A stretch of 64,000 bases of DNA from Borrelia sp. A-FGy1 (GTDB taxonomy: Bacteria; Spirochaetota; Spirochaetia; Borreliales; Borreliaceae): NCBI RefSeq assembly GCF_014084025.1, contig NZ_CP043682.1, positions 649,582 through 713,581 of the forward strand, in the 5' to 3' direction. Positions 56,932 to 64,000 of the stretch are shown here, piece by piece. The first letter of the stretch is position 1, and each line of letters starts with the position of its first letter. The notes under the pieces were generated by a model, which was not told the DNA's origin, did no database searches, and worked only from the letters and a program-made list of their open reading frames with translations. Position numbers and translations under genes: made by a program.

Positions 56932-57345
56932 GTGGGAATCACAGTTGTTTATTTATTTTCTATTTTTTTATCTTTTAAAATGAGAGATAATGTCGTCTCT
57001 GTAGAAAATAATGTTCGTCAAAACCCTATTTTTTATTATAATATTGAAGAAGTTGAGTTTCCTTATGCTAAAACAAATGTTTTAAAGTTTCAAGGCAAAA
57101 CACATATAAGATATGCTTACTTTAATTTTGATAAAAATCAGCTTTATTCATATACTTTTGTTTTTGATAAAAAATTAATTTCTCAATATGCTATTTTCCT
57201 TAGTGTTAAGGAGAAATTTGGAGAAGCCAATATTGTAACACCTTTTAATTATTTTTGGGATATTGGTGATTTTGTTATTGCTTTAAACGGGAATATCTTA
57301 AGAATGACATTAAAGTCTTATGTGAGCAAAGAGAAACAATCATGA
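56932..57345 (+). CDS. Small anchored hypothetical protein, 137 aa
   Basis: The N-terminus (GITVVYLFSIFLSF) is a membrane anchor or signal peptide, followed by a beta-rich domain of about 110 residues with no family that I recognise. I place the start at GTG 56932, nine bases after AAGGA (56919-56923) and one base after the stop of the preceding gene. A longer frame from ATG 56905 would overlap that gene. The stop overlaps the ATG of the DUF192 gene. Confidence 0.68.
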   Translation: MGITVVYLFSIFLSFKMRDNVVSVENNVRQNPIFYYNIEEVEFPYAKTNVLKFQGKTHIRYAYFNFDKNQLYSYTFVFDKKLISQYAIFLSVKEKFGEANIVTPFNYFWDIGDFVIALNGNILRMTLKSYVSKEKQS

Positions 57346-57779
57346 AGGATTTTTTTTTCTTTTTTGTTTTAATTTTTTGTGTATCTTGTGTAGAACATAT
57401 TTACGATAAGGAAATTAGCATTAATAATGCTAAATTTTTTGTTAAAGTTGCAGCGGATGATTTTAGCAGAACTAAGGGTTACAAGGGGACAAAGAATATA
57501 AATGAAATCAATGGTATACTTTTTATGTTTAATAAGGAAAAAAATTTATCTTTTTGGATGAAAGATACTCCTATTCCATTAGAGATTGCATATATTGATT
57601 CTAGAGGGATTATTAAGGAAATTTACAAATTAGTCCCATTTTCAGAAAAAAACGTAATTTCTAAATACAAAGTTAAATATGCGCTTGAGGTACCAGAAGG
57701 TTCTTTTGCTAAATTTAAAATTAATGTGGGTGATATAGTTGAATTCAATTTTGATATTAATTCTATAAGAATAGAGTAA
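57342..57779 (+). CDS. DUF192 domain lipoprotein
   Basis: The signal FFFFFVLIFCVSCVEH contains the lipobox CVSC, so this should be a lipoprotein anchored outside the cytoplasm. The remaining 125 residues match DUF192: ADDFSRTKGYKGTKNINEIN then GILFMF, SFWMKDTPIPLEIAYIDSRG, and a C-terminal ALEVPEG and GDIVEF. The biochemical role of DUF192 is unknown. It overlaps the upstream gene by four bases (ATGA), so the two are translationally coupled. Confidence 0.85.
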   Translation: MKDFFFFFVLIFCVSCVEHIYDKEISINNAKFFVKVAADDFSRTKGYKGTKNINEINGILFMFNKEKNLSFWMKDTPIPLEIAYIDSRGIIKEIYKLVPFSEKNVISKYKVKYALEVPEGSFAKFKINVGDIVEFNFDINSIRIE

Positions 57780-58427
57780 TTACTTTGCCTTTATTTTTTG
57801 TAGTTCTTCTTCTATGGGATCGTTTTTAGTATTATCTTTTTTCCCTTCTTGTGATTGATTATAAGGCTTTATAGGTTCATTTTTAATATTATTAGTGTCT
57901 AAGTTATTGGATTTTATTACTTTTTTGAAAATGTATATTGTTGCTGCAATTTCTTCAAGTAGATCAAGTAGAAAAATTTCTTTAGCATTCTCCTCAACTT
58001 TTACAATGTATACTAAAGAGTTAATGCCTCTTTCAGGATCATGAATAATTTCCCATGATCCGAAAACTCGGTTGTTATAGCTATCATTCATTAAAGATTC
58101 TGATATTTCGTTAATTCTATTTGAATTCACGTCAAATGTTTCAACAATCCCAAATATTTCTCTTATTTTTGAGTTTTGGTATGAATTTAATTTTGATCTA
58201 ATTATTATATCTATTGTTGTGCCATCCAAAGTTTTAAATACAATAAAATCATTTTCTTTATCTATTCTATATTCAATCCTATTATTATCAAGTATTTTTT
58301 TTATTCTCTTATCGTAGTTTATATTTTTGTCTTTGCAGCAGATAAGTATTAAAACAACAGGAATTATGATATATTTTAAAATATTGATGTTTGAAATAGT
58401 TATTTTTAACATTTTAATGTTGGCCAT
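57780..58427 (-). CDS. Putative lipoprotein, 215 aa
   Basis: A hydrophobic segment (YIIIPVVLILICC) ends in cysteines at about residues 30-31 that could be lipidated. The start could also be the second methionine (MLKITISNI). The mature part is alpha/beta with SWEIIHDPERGINSLVYIVK in the middle and a lysine/asparagine-rich tail. I recognise no domain. It is convergent with, and directly abuts, the DUF192 gene, and its upstream end faces the glycosyltransferase-like gene. Confidence 0.68.
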   Translation of the reverse strand: MANIKMLKITISNINILKYIIIPVVLILICCKDKNINYDKRIKKILDNNRIEYRIDKENDFIVFKTLDGTTIDIIIRSKLNSYQNSKIREIFGIVETFDVNSNRINEISESLMNDSYNNRVFGSWEIIHDPERGINSLVYIVKVEENAKEIFLLDLLEEIAATIYIFKKVIKSNNLDTNNIKNEPIKPYNQSQEGKKDNTKNDPIEEELQKIKAK

Positions 58428-58470
58428 ACTATTATTGTAATTTAATTATAAGGATTTTTAAAGTAAATTT

Positions 58471-59430
58471 ATGTATTTTAAAAGCGATGATTATTCTTAT
58501 ACAGTTATTCAGTCTAAGAATAATCATATACAAAGATCTGCTTTTGGAATCTCTTTTGTGATTTTAAATAGGGGTACAAAAATTTTTAGAGAAGATTTGT
58601 TCGAATTTCTATCTAATTTTGACTTCATAAGAGAAATTATTTCTATTGAAAGACAGAGTAATAGAGGTTCTTTTCAATTTATTTCAGATACTTATGATAA
58701 ATTAAAGTTTATCTTGCTTTCTGATGATTTGAATTCTGGAGAAAAAGTTAACTTGGCAATGAAAGAATCCATTTGTAGTTTTGTTTTTGTTTTACAAAGT
58801 GACATGTACTTATTAAATCCTTTTTGGATTCCAAATATATTTAATGAGATAGTAAAAAAAAATATACTTCTTGTTGGCGGCGAATTTTTTGATAAAGAAG
58901 AAGAAGTTGTTCCTTCTGTCTTTCTTCCCACTATTGATAAACAACAAAAATTAAAGGTAATTTTAATAAATTCTGAAAAGGATTATGAGAAAACTTTAAT
59001 TACTATGGATTATTGCGGTCTTTATTCTAAGGAAAAATTTGTTCAACTAGGGGGTTTTGATAAAAGAATTCAGAATGAATATTTTCAGAGATTGGATTTT
59101 GGGCTTAGAGCTATTTATTTTGGAGAGAGTATTTATATTTATAGAAAACTTAGAATACAGTATACTTCTTTAAATTTTCCAGAAAATTTAACAAAAAATA
59201 GAAGTTTTTTGATTTTTTTGCTTAAAAATCATGTTCCAATTTTTATTGGAAATGGGATTAAATTTTCATTTTTAAGATTTTTTAAAATCTGTTTAAGATA
59301 TGGTATTAATCCTTTGAAGTTTAGCAGAGAATTTAGAGAGATAAAAAATGAAACTATTAAAAATAGCTTAAGGTTTAAAGGTGACTTAAAGAGTGCAGTT
59401 GAACTTTGGGAAAATAATATTATTTATTAA
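58471..59430 (+). CDS. Glycosyltransferase-like protein (GT-A fold)
   Basis: The 319-residue protein resembles family 2 glycosyltransferases. It has a beta strand FGISFVILNRGTKIF, a nucleotide-sugar region with LAMKESICSFVFVLQSDMYL (a DxD-like aspartate), and QLGGFDKRIQNEYFQRLDFG, the usual acceptor-side motif with GGFD. There is no membrane segment. A sugar donor cannot be named. It overlaps the following amidase gene by 38 bases, so both probably belong to one envelope operon. Confidence 0.7.
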   Translation: MYFKSDDYSYTVIQSKNNHIQRSAFGISFVILNRGTKIFREDLFEFLSNFDFIREIISIERQSNRGSFQFISDTYDKLKFILLSDDLNSGEKVNLAMKESICSFVFVLQSDMYLLNPFWIPNIFNEIVKKNILLVGGEFFDKEEEVVPSVFLPTIDKQQKLKVILINSEKDYEKTLITMDYCGLYSKEKFVQLGGFDKRIQNEYFQRLDFGLRAIYFGESIYIYRKLRIQYTSLNFPENLTKNRSFLIFLLKNHVPIFIGNGIKFSFLRFFKICLRYGINPLKFSREFREIKNETIKNSLRFKGDLKSAVELWENNIIY

Positions 59431-60418
59431 ATTGATTTTTGTTTGTGTTCTTTTAGAGGCCCAAGAAATTGCTTATATTAATATACTTGATGTATTTGAT
59501 TGTGGGATTTTTAAGTTTAATTTTGATGTTGAAAATGATATTTTGACTGTTAAACATGAGAAGGGATACCTTAGATTTAAAATAGGTTTTGAATATGGTT
59601 TTTCGTCTACTGGTTATTATATTTATATTGACCCTATCCTTTTAAAGGAGGGAGAAATTTTAATAACTAAAAGGGCTTTAATACAGATTGAAAATCATTT
59701 TAAGTCTTTGGAGAATTATAGCAAACCAAGAATAATGTCCATAATAATTGATCCTGGGCATGGTGGGCATGATAGAGGTGCTGTTGTTACACATAACATA
59801 GATGGCCATGATGTTACTCTCTTAGAAAAAGATTTTGCTTTAAGCTATTCTATGCATTTATATAAAATTTTGAGTAATTATTTTTTAGATATAAGTATTT
59901 TATTGACTCGTATTGATGATGTTTTTGTACCGTTAAAAGATAGGGCTGAATTTGCGAATTCAATTAAACCGGATTTTCCAAATAATGTAATCTTTTTATC
60001 AATACATGTAAATAATGCTCCAAATAATTTAGCTAGGGGAATTGAATTTTGGTATCTTCCTGAGAATTCAAAAAGAGAGGTTATAAAAAATTTTAAAGGA
60101 TACGATATTAAAGATAATATATACTTAAGAGAACTTAATGATATACTAGACATTAAGTATAAGTATGAATCAAAAAAATTAGCTGAGCTTTTATATGAGA
60201 CTTTTGTGGATTCTATAGATGAAACCAAGGTGCGTTCAATTAGAGAAGAACAATGGTTTGTTATTAAGAATATTAGTATGCCTGCTGTTTTAATTGAAAT
60301 TGGATTTTTATCGAATATTTCTGATGCAATGTTAATTTTGGATTACAATTATATGAGTAAGGTGAATATATTAATATTAAGTTCTTTAATTAAGTTTATT
60401 GAATTTTATGAAAAATAG
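59393..60418 (+). CDS. N-acetylmuramoyl-L-alanine amidase (Amidase_3)
   Basis: A second exported zinc amidase that cleaves the stem peptide from MurNAc. The N-terminus (IILFIKLIFVCVLLEA) is a signal peptide. The Amidase_3 domain starts near residue 116 with SIIIDPGHGGHDRGAVV, has TLLEKDFALSYSMHLYKIL with the catalytic glutamate, FLSIHVNNAPNNLARGIEFW, and MPAVLIEIGFLSNISDA. It has no LysM repeats, unlike the amidase at 12227. The start is GTG 59393, inside the 3' end of the glycosyltransferase gene. Its 3' end overlaps the next gene. Confidence 0.9.
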   Translation: MQLNFGKIILFIKLIFVCVLLEAQEIAYINILDVFDCGIFKFNFDVENDILTVKHEKGYLRFKIGFEYGFSSTGYYIYIDPILLKEGEILITKRALIQIENHFKSLENYSKPRIMSIIIDPGHGGHDRGAVVTHNIDGHDVTLLEKDFALSYSMHLYKILSNYFLDISILLTRIDDVFVPLKDRAEFANSIKPDFPNNVIFLSIHVNNAPNNLARGIEFWYLPENSKREVIKNFKGYDIKDNIYLRELNDILDIKYKYESKKLAELLYETFVDSIDETKVRSIREEQWFVIKNISMPAVLIEIGFLSNISDAMLILDYNYMSKVNILILSSLIKFIEFYEK

Positions 60419-60980
60419 CATGTTGAAAATTTTTATAAAGTATAAGTCTTTTTGTTATAAATATCTTAATCTTAAATATGAGAGATATTCATTTAGTATT
60501 CTTTATTCACTTTTATTTTTAAGTTTTTTTTATTCTTCATGTATGATTTTTTTAAATTATGATAATATCTTTTTTAGAAAGGTTTTTTATTTTTATTCTG
60601 AGAATGAATTGATTTCTGATTTGAGATATTTAAAGAAAAGACAAACTCTTAAAGAAAACTTGGATTTTTTAGTTAAAGATTTTCTGTTAGGTAATAGTAA
60701 GGGGTTTTCTTTTCTATTAGATACAAGAAATGTTAAGTTTTTATACTCTTTTATGAGTAATGGCATATACTTTATAAATATATCAAAGGATTTTTATGAT
60801 TCTTTTGATGATTTTAGTTACCATAATTATGGTAAGCTTAGATTAAATTTATTTATTAAATCTTTAAAAGAAACAATTAATTTTAACTATCCTGGTTATG
60901 TAAAGGATCTTGTTATTTTTATTGAAGGATATGTTTTAAGTAATAAAAACGATAATTTTCAAGCATTGGGTATTTTATAA
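60408..60980 (+). CDS. GerMN-like domain membrane protein
   Basis: The protein has an N-terminal membrane helix (FSILYSLLFLSFFYSSCMIF) and a C-terminal domain of about 130 residues whose pattern fits the GerMN fold: LVKDFLLGNSKGFSF, VKFLYSFMSNGIYFINISKD, then LFIKSLKETINFNYPGYVKD and LVIFIEGYV. GerMN proteins often accompany wall amidases, as here. I start at ATG 60408; ATG 60420 is also possible. It overlaps the amidase gene by 11 bases. The domain call is by pattern, not by alignment. Confidence 0.68.
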   Translation: MKNSMLKIFIKYKSFCYKYLNLKYERYSFSILYSLLFLSFFYSSCMIFLNYDNIFFRKVFYFYSENELISDLRYLKKRQTLKENLDFLVKDFLLGNSKGFSFLLDTRNVKFLYSFMSNGIYFINISKDFYDSFDDFSYHNYGKLRLNLFIKSLKETINFNYPGYVKDLVIFIEGYVLSNKNDNFQALGIL

Positions 60981-61044
60981 AAAAATAGTTAAAAAAGGAA
61001 AAAAGATAAGTTTTAAATTATATTTTAGAGAAGGAGTTTTGTGT

Positions 61045-62073
61045 ATGACAAAATTAAAAGTTGTTTTTATTTTATTGTTTCTTATTCTATTTAGTCCTCT
61101 TTTTGGGCAAGAAGCTACTGGGACAGATAATGGTCAAAAGGAGGAACCTGGTATATTAGTTCTTGATTTTGCAGAACTTGCAAAAGACCCAAGCTCAACC
61201 AAGCTGGATCTTACAGGTTATGTTGATTATGTTTATTCTGGAGCTTCAGGTATTGTTAAGCCAGAGGATATGGTTATAGATCTTGGCATAAATAATTGGA
61301 GTGTTCTTTTGACTCCTTCAGCTAGAATGCAGGCTTATGTAAGAAATTCTCATGTAGCGCCAGCTGTTGTTAAGAATAGTTCTAAGAGATATTCAGGTGA
61401 TACAGTATTAGGGGTAAGAGTATTATTTCCTAGCTATTCTCAGTCTTCTGCTATGATTTTACCTCCTTTTAAGATTCCTTTTTATTCTGGAGATGATGGA
61501 AATCAATTTTTAGGCAAGGGGCTTATTGATAATGTTAAGACTATGAAGGAAGTTAAAGTAACTGTTTATAGTTTGGGCTATGAGGTAGATCTTGAAGTTT
61601 TATTTGAAGATATGAACGGGATGGAATATGCTTATCCTTTAGGGACCTTAAAATTTAAAGGTTGGGCTGATTTGGTTTGGTCAAATCCTACTTATATTCC
61701 AACTATAAACTCTAGGATTGTTAAAGATGATATTCCAAATTATCCTATTGCTTCAAGTAAAATGAGATTTAAGGCCTTTAGGGTATCAAAATCACATAGT
61801 TCCAAAAATCAGAATTTTATTTTTTATGTTAAAGATGTGAGAGTTCTTTATGATAAATTAAATGTTTCTTTGGATTCTGATATTGATAATGAATCTGTAT
61901 TTAAAGTTTATGAGGAGCAGGGAACAGAATCTCTTCGTAGGTTAAAGGCACAAGAAACTTTCAAGAGAGTTTTAAGAATTAGGGAAAATGTTTCGATGCC
62001 AGATAGTTCTTTTCAAGATTTTTTAGAAAAAGATAAATATAAAAAAGTTGAGTCAAATACTCAGGTAAAATAA
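61045..62073 (+). CDS. flaA: Flagellar filament outer layer protein FlaA
   Basis: FlaA forms the sheath of the spirochaete periplasmic flagellum around the FlaB core. The 342-residue protein starts with a signal peptide (VVFILLFLILFSPLFG) and is exported. Recognisable stretches are LDFAELAKDPSSTKLDLTGY, VIDLGINNWSVLLTPSARMQ and YPLGTLKFKGWADLVWSNP. The start is ATG 61045 after AAGGAG; the TTG six bases earlier is not needed. It heads the flaA-cheA operon known from B. burgdorferi. Confidence 0.94.
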   Translation: MTKLKVVFILLFLILFSPLFGQEATGTDNGQKEEPGILVLDFAELAKDPSSTKLDLTGYVDYVYSGASGIVKPEDMVIDLGINNWSVLLTPSARMQAYVRNSHVAPAVVKNSSKRYSGDTVLGVRVLFPSYSQSSAMILPPFKIPFYSGDDGNQFLGKGLIDNVKTMKEVKVTVYSLGYEVDLEVLFEDMNGMEYAYPLGTLKFKGWADLVWSNPTYIPTINSRIVKDDIPNYPIASSKMRFKAFRVSKSHSSKNQNFIFYVKDVRVLYDKLNVSLDSDIDNESVFKVYEEQGTESLRRLKAQETFKRVLRIRENVSMPDSSFQDFLEKDKYKKVESNTQVK

Positions 62074-62098
62074 ATTTGATTTATTATGAATTATTAGG

Positions 62099-62129
62099 GG
62101 GCTGGTCTTTTTTGAAGGTTAGTCCTTTT
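62099..62129 (+). terminator. Hairpin between flaA and cheA (terminator or attenuator)
   Basis: GGGCTGGTC (62099-62107) can pair with GGTTAGTCC (62117-62125) using several G:U pairs around a T-rich loop, and TTTT follows. It could end most flaA transcripts while letting some continue into cheA. That would fit a much higher need for FlaA than for CheA. Confidence 0.5.
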
Positions 62130-62160
62130 GATCTTAAGATTAAAATAGGGAAATAGATTG

Positions 62161-64000
62161 ATGCTAGGTTCAGATAATGAGGAGCTTTTAGAAATTTTTT
62201 TTGAAGAGGCTCAGAATCTTGTAGATACTCTTGAAGAAAATATTATGTCATTAGAAGACGACCCTAATAATGCAGAAACTATTGATGAAATATTTAGAGC
62301 TGCACATACCCTTAAGGGTAGTTCAGCTTCTGTAGATATGATGGAACTTTCAGAATTTACTCATGTTGTTGAGGACGTATTTGATGCTATTAGAGACAAT
62401 AAATTAAAAATATGTAATGCTCTTGTTGATTTGCTTTTAAATTCACTTGATGTGATAAAGGCAATGCTGAATTCTCGTCTTGATGGAAATGTTTATTTAG
62501 AAGATGTAAGTGATCTTAAAAGTAAGTTAATAGGTTTTTTGGGAATTGGTAACCAGAAAACTGCCATGATGTCTTTGGATAGTGTTAATAGTGATGAATT
62601 TTTGCTTTCATCTTCTGATCTTTATGATATGAAAGAAAGTTTAGGACTTGGACAAAAAGTTTTGAGGGTTAATATTAAATTTAATGAAAATAATCCCATG
62701 GCAACTATTTCTGCTATACAGATGTTTCAAGCTTTAAAGGATTTAGCACCCATACTCCACACTGTGCCTAGTTATGAACAGATTGTTGCAGATGAGTTTT
62801 TACCCAGAGTAGATTATTATTTGATATATTCAGATACTAATAATGTAGAGAGAAAAATAAATATATCAGATGTCGTCTTGAGTTATAAAGTTGAAGAACT
62901 TGATATTGATAGTGAATTGGAAGAAGCAGAGATAAGAGAGAGAGGTAATTTTAATCAATCTAGTGTTTTATTTAAAAAAGATAAAGTTGAGCTTTCTAAT
63001 GAGGAGCTTGTAAGCTTAAAAAGTCAAATTGGAAATGCTAAATTATTTGAAGTGAAATTGAATTTTAATAGAGAAAATCCTATGGCAACAATTTCTGGTA
63101 TACAGATGATGCAGGCGCTAAAAGGTTTGGGAGAGATTTATAAGTCTATACCGGATAATGTTGATTTAATGTCAGATAAGTTTTTTGATGTAGTTAAGTA
63201 CTATTTGATAACAGATACTACATCAGATAACATTTCTAGGAAGGTAGATTTATCTGATGTTGTTATTAGTTTTGAGATTACAGAGGTTAATTTAGATAAT
63301 ATTAAGGATTTCAGTATTTTAAATACTGGAATTGATAATGATGCTTCTGTTAAACAACCTAAGAAGGGAGGAGCTCCTTTAAATGTTAATTTAATTAGAA
63401 TTGATAGTAAGAAAATAGATTCTATATTAAATCTTGTAAGTGAAGTTGTTATAAATAAGTCAGCTTATAATCAAATAAATTCTGATATGACATCTTTTCT
63501 TTATAATTTTAATTATTTTTATGATTATCAGGAAAGTTTTCTAAGAAATTTTTTAATAGATTTGAAAATAGTTTTTAAAGATGTGGGTTTGGAATTAGAA
63601 AATGCTGTTGAAGCTCAAATAAGAAATTTGATGAATCATAAAATTGAAAGAACTTTACATGATATGGGAGAATTAAGAGATTCTTTTTTAAAAATTCTTC
63701 AAGACTCAAAATTTGCTTCTAGTAGACTTTCAAGGATAATTACTGATTTACATGAGAGTGTTTTGAGAACGCGAATGTTGCCGGTTTCTGGTATTTTTTC
63801 TAGGTTTACAAGAGTTGTAAGGGATTTATCAAAGAAGTTAGGTAAGATTGTAGAGCTTGAGACTGAAGGAGGAGATACTGAGATTGATAAGTCTGTTATA
63901 GACGATCTTGTGGAGCCTTTGATGCATTGTGTTAGAAATTCTATGGATCATGGGCTTGAAACCTCTGAGGAGAGAATTAAAAAGGGTAAGGATAGAGTAG
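62161..64000 (+). CDS. cheA: Chemotaxis histidine kinase CheA (5' part, runs off the window)
   Basis: CheA autophosphorylates in response to receptor arrays and passes phosphate to CheY. The 613 visible codons show an HPt domain with phosphorylated H49 in RAAHTLKGSSAS. Two similar copies of a CheY/CheB-binding-type unit follow, marked by ENNPMATISAIQMFQALK near 176-193 and ENPMATISGIQMMQALK near 305-321. Next is the dimerisation helix pair with LRTRMLPVSGIFSRF, and then the N-box of the kinase, HCVRNSMDHGLETS, just before the edge. The G boxes and CheW-like domain lie beyond 64000. In B. burgdorferi the copy after flaA is called cheA2. Confidence 0.95.
   Translation, partial: MLGSDNEELLEIFFEEAQNLVDTLEENIMSLEDDPNNAETIDEIFRAAHTLKGSSASVDMMELSEFTHVVEDVFDAIRDNKLKICNALVDLLLNSLDVIKAMLNSRLDGNVYLEDVSDLKSKLIGFLGIGNQKTAMMSLDSVNSDEFLLSSSDLYDMKESLGLGQKVLRVNIKFNENNPMATISAIQMFQALKDLAPILHTVPSYEQIVADEFLPRVDYYLIYSDTNNVERKINISDVVLSYKVEELDIDSELEEAEIRERGNFNQSSVLFKKDKVELSNEELVSLKSQIGNAKLFEVKLNFNRENPMATISGIQMMQALKGLGEIYKSIPDNVDLMSDKFFDVVKYYLITDTTSDNISRKVDLSDVVISFEITEVNLDNIKDFSILNTGIDNDASVKQPKKGGAPLNVNLIRIDSKKIDSILNLVSEVVINKSAYNQINSDMTSFLYNFNYFYDYQESFLRNFLIDLKIVFKDVGLELENAVEAQIRNLMNHKIERTLHDMGELRDSFLKILQDSKFASSRLSRIITDLHESVLRTRMLPVSGIFSRFTRVVRDLSKKLGKIVELETEGGDTEIDKSVIDDLVEPLMHCVRNSMDHGLETSEERIKKGKDRV

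Overview
The window is a very AT-rich chromosomal segment from a spirochaete of the genus Borrelia (Lyme or relapsing-fever sense). The evidence is gene content and order. It runs from rpsD through cdd, ackA, mfd, a LysM amidase, apeB, recD-recB-recC, pncB, zwf, two NhaC antiporters, potD-C-B-A, nanE, ptsG, a Fur/BosR regulator, groL, yajC-secD-secF, rpiA, gpmA, a class I lysyl-tRNA synthetase, era, flaA and cheA. As I remember it, this follows the stretch of the B. burgdorferi chromosome around BB0615-BB0669. The species cannot be named from the sequence alone. The several decayed metabolic and repair genes would fit a relapsing-fever type lineage, but that is inference. I see no insertion sequence, prophage, CRISPR array or rRNA.

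Layout. 1-5.5 kb: rpsD (cut by the window edge), initiator tRNA, a CDF metal transporter with an unusual N-terminal domain, cdd, a DHH phosphoesterase and a GH3 hexosaminidase. 5.5-14.4 kb: a 59-bp all-AT palindrome, a CAT-anticodon tRNA tightly followed by a DJ-1/ThiJ gene, ackA, a shattered mfd pseudogene, then a periplasmic protein and a five-LysM amidase. 14.4-19.4 kb: tRNA-Asn, a decayed small gene, apeB, a lipoprotein, and about 2.2 kb of decayed DNA with a recognisable fruK (1-phosphofructokinase) remnant and two G10 tracts, ending at tRNA-Asp. 19.5-29.5 kb: intact recD-recB-recC and pncB on the minus strand. 29.6-41.2 kb: zwf, two NhaC antiporters, the polyamine ABC transporter, an RbgA-type GTPase, nanE and ptsG. 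41.2-50.9 kb: a hydrolase, BosR/Fur, a large unknown protein, groL, and a small gene followed by yajC-secD-secF. 50.9-52.2 kb: two decayed genes, one HemN/HemW-like. 52.2-64 kb: rpiA and gpmA separated by a 73-bp near-perfect palindrome, lysS, era, a run of overlapping envelope genes (zinc ribbon, DUF192, amidase, GerMN-like) and the start of the flaA-cheA motility operon.

The intact genes describe a fermentative, host-dependent cell. It takes up glucose by PTS and polyamines by ABC transport, salvages cytidine and nicotinic acid, recycles amino sugars, makes acetate through AckA, gets NADPH from Zwf, and maintains its cell wall and periplasmic flagella. Five genes in this window are in ruins, and all five sit between intact housekeeping genes: mfd, fruK, a HemN/HemW-like gene and two or three unknown small genes. 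The decay looks like point mutation and small indels rather than transposition.

The most unusual DNA structures are the 73-bp palindrome, which duplicates the rpiA promoter, ribosome-binding site and start codon in mirror image toward gpmA, and the 59-bp all-AT palindrome upstream of a tRNA. Two genes (nanE and the LysM amidase) appear to start at ATT codons behind strong Shine-Dalgarno sequences.
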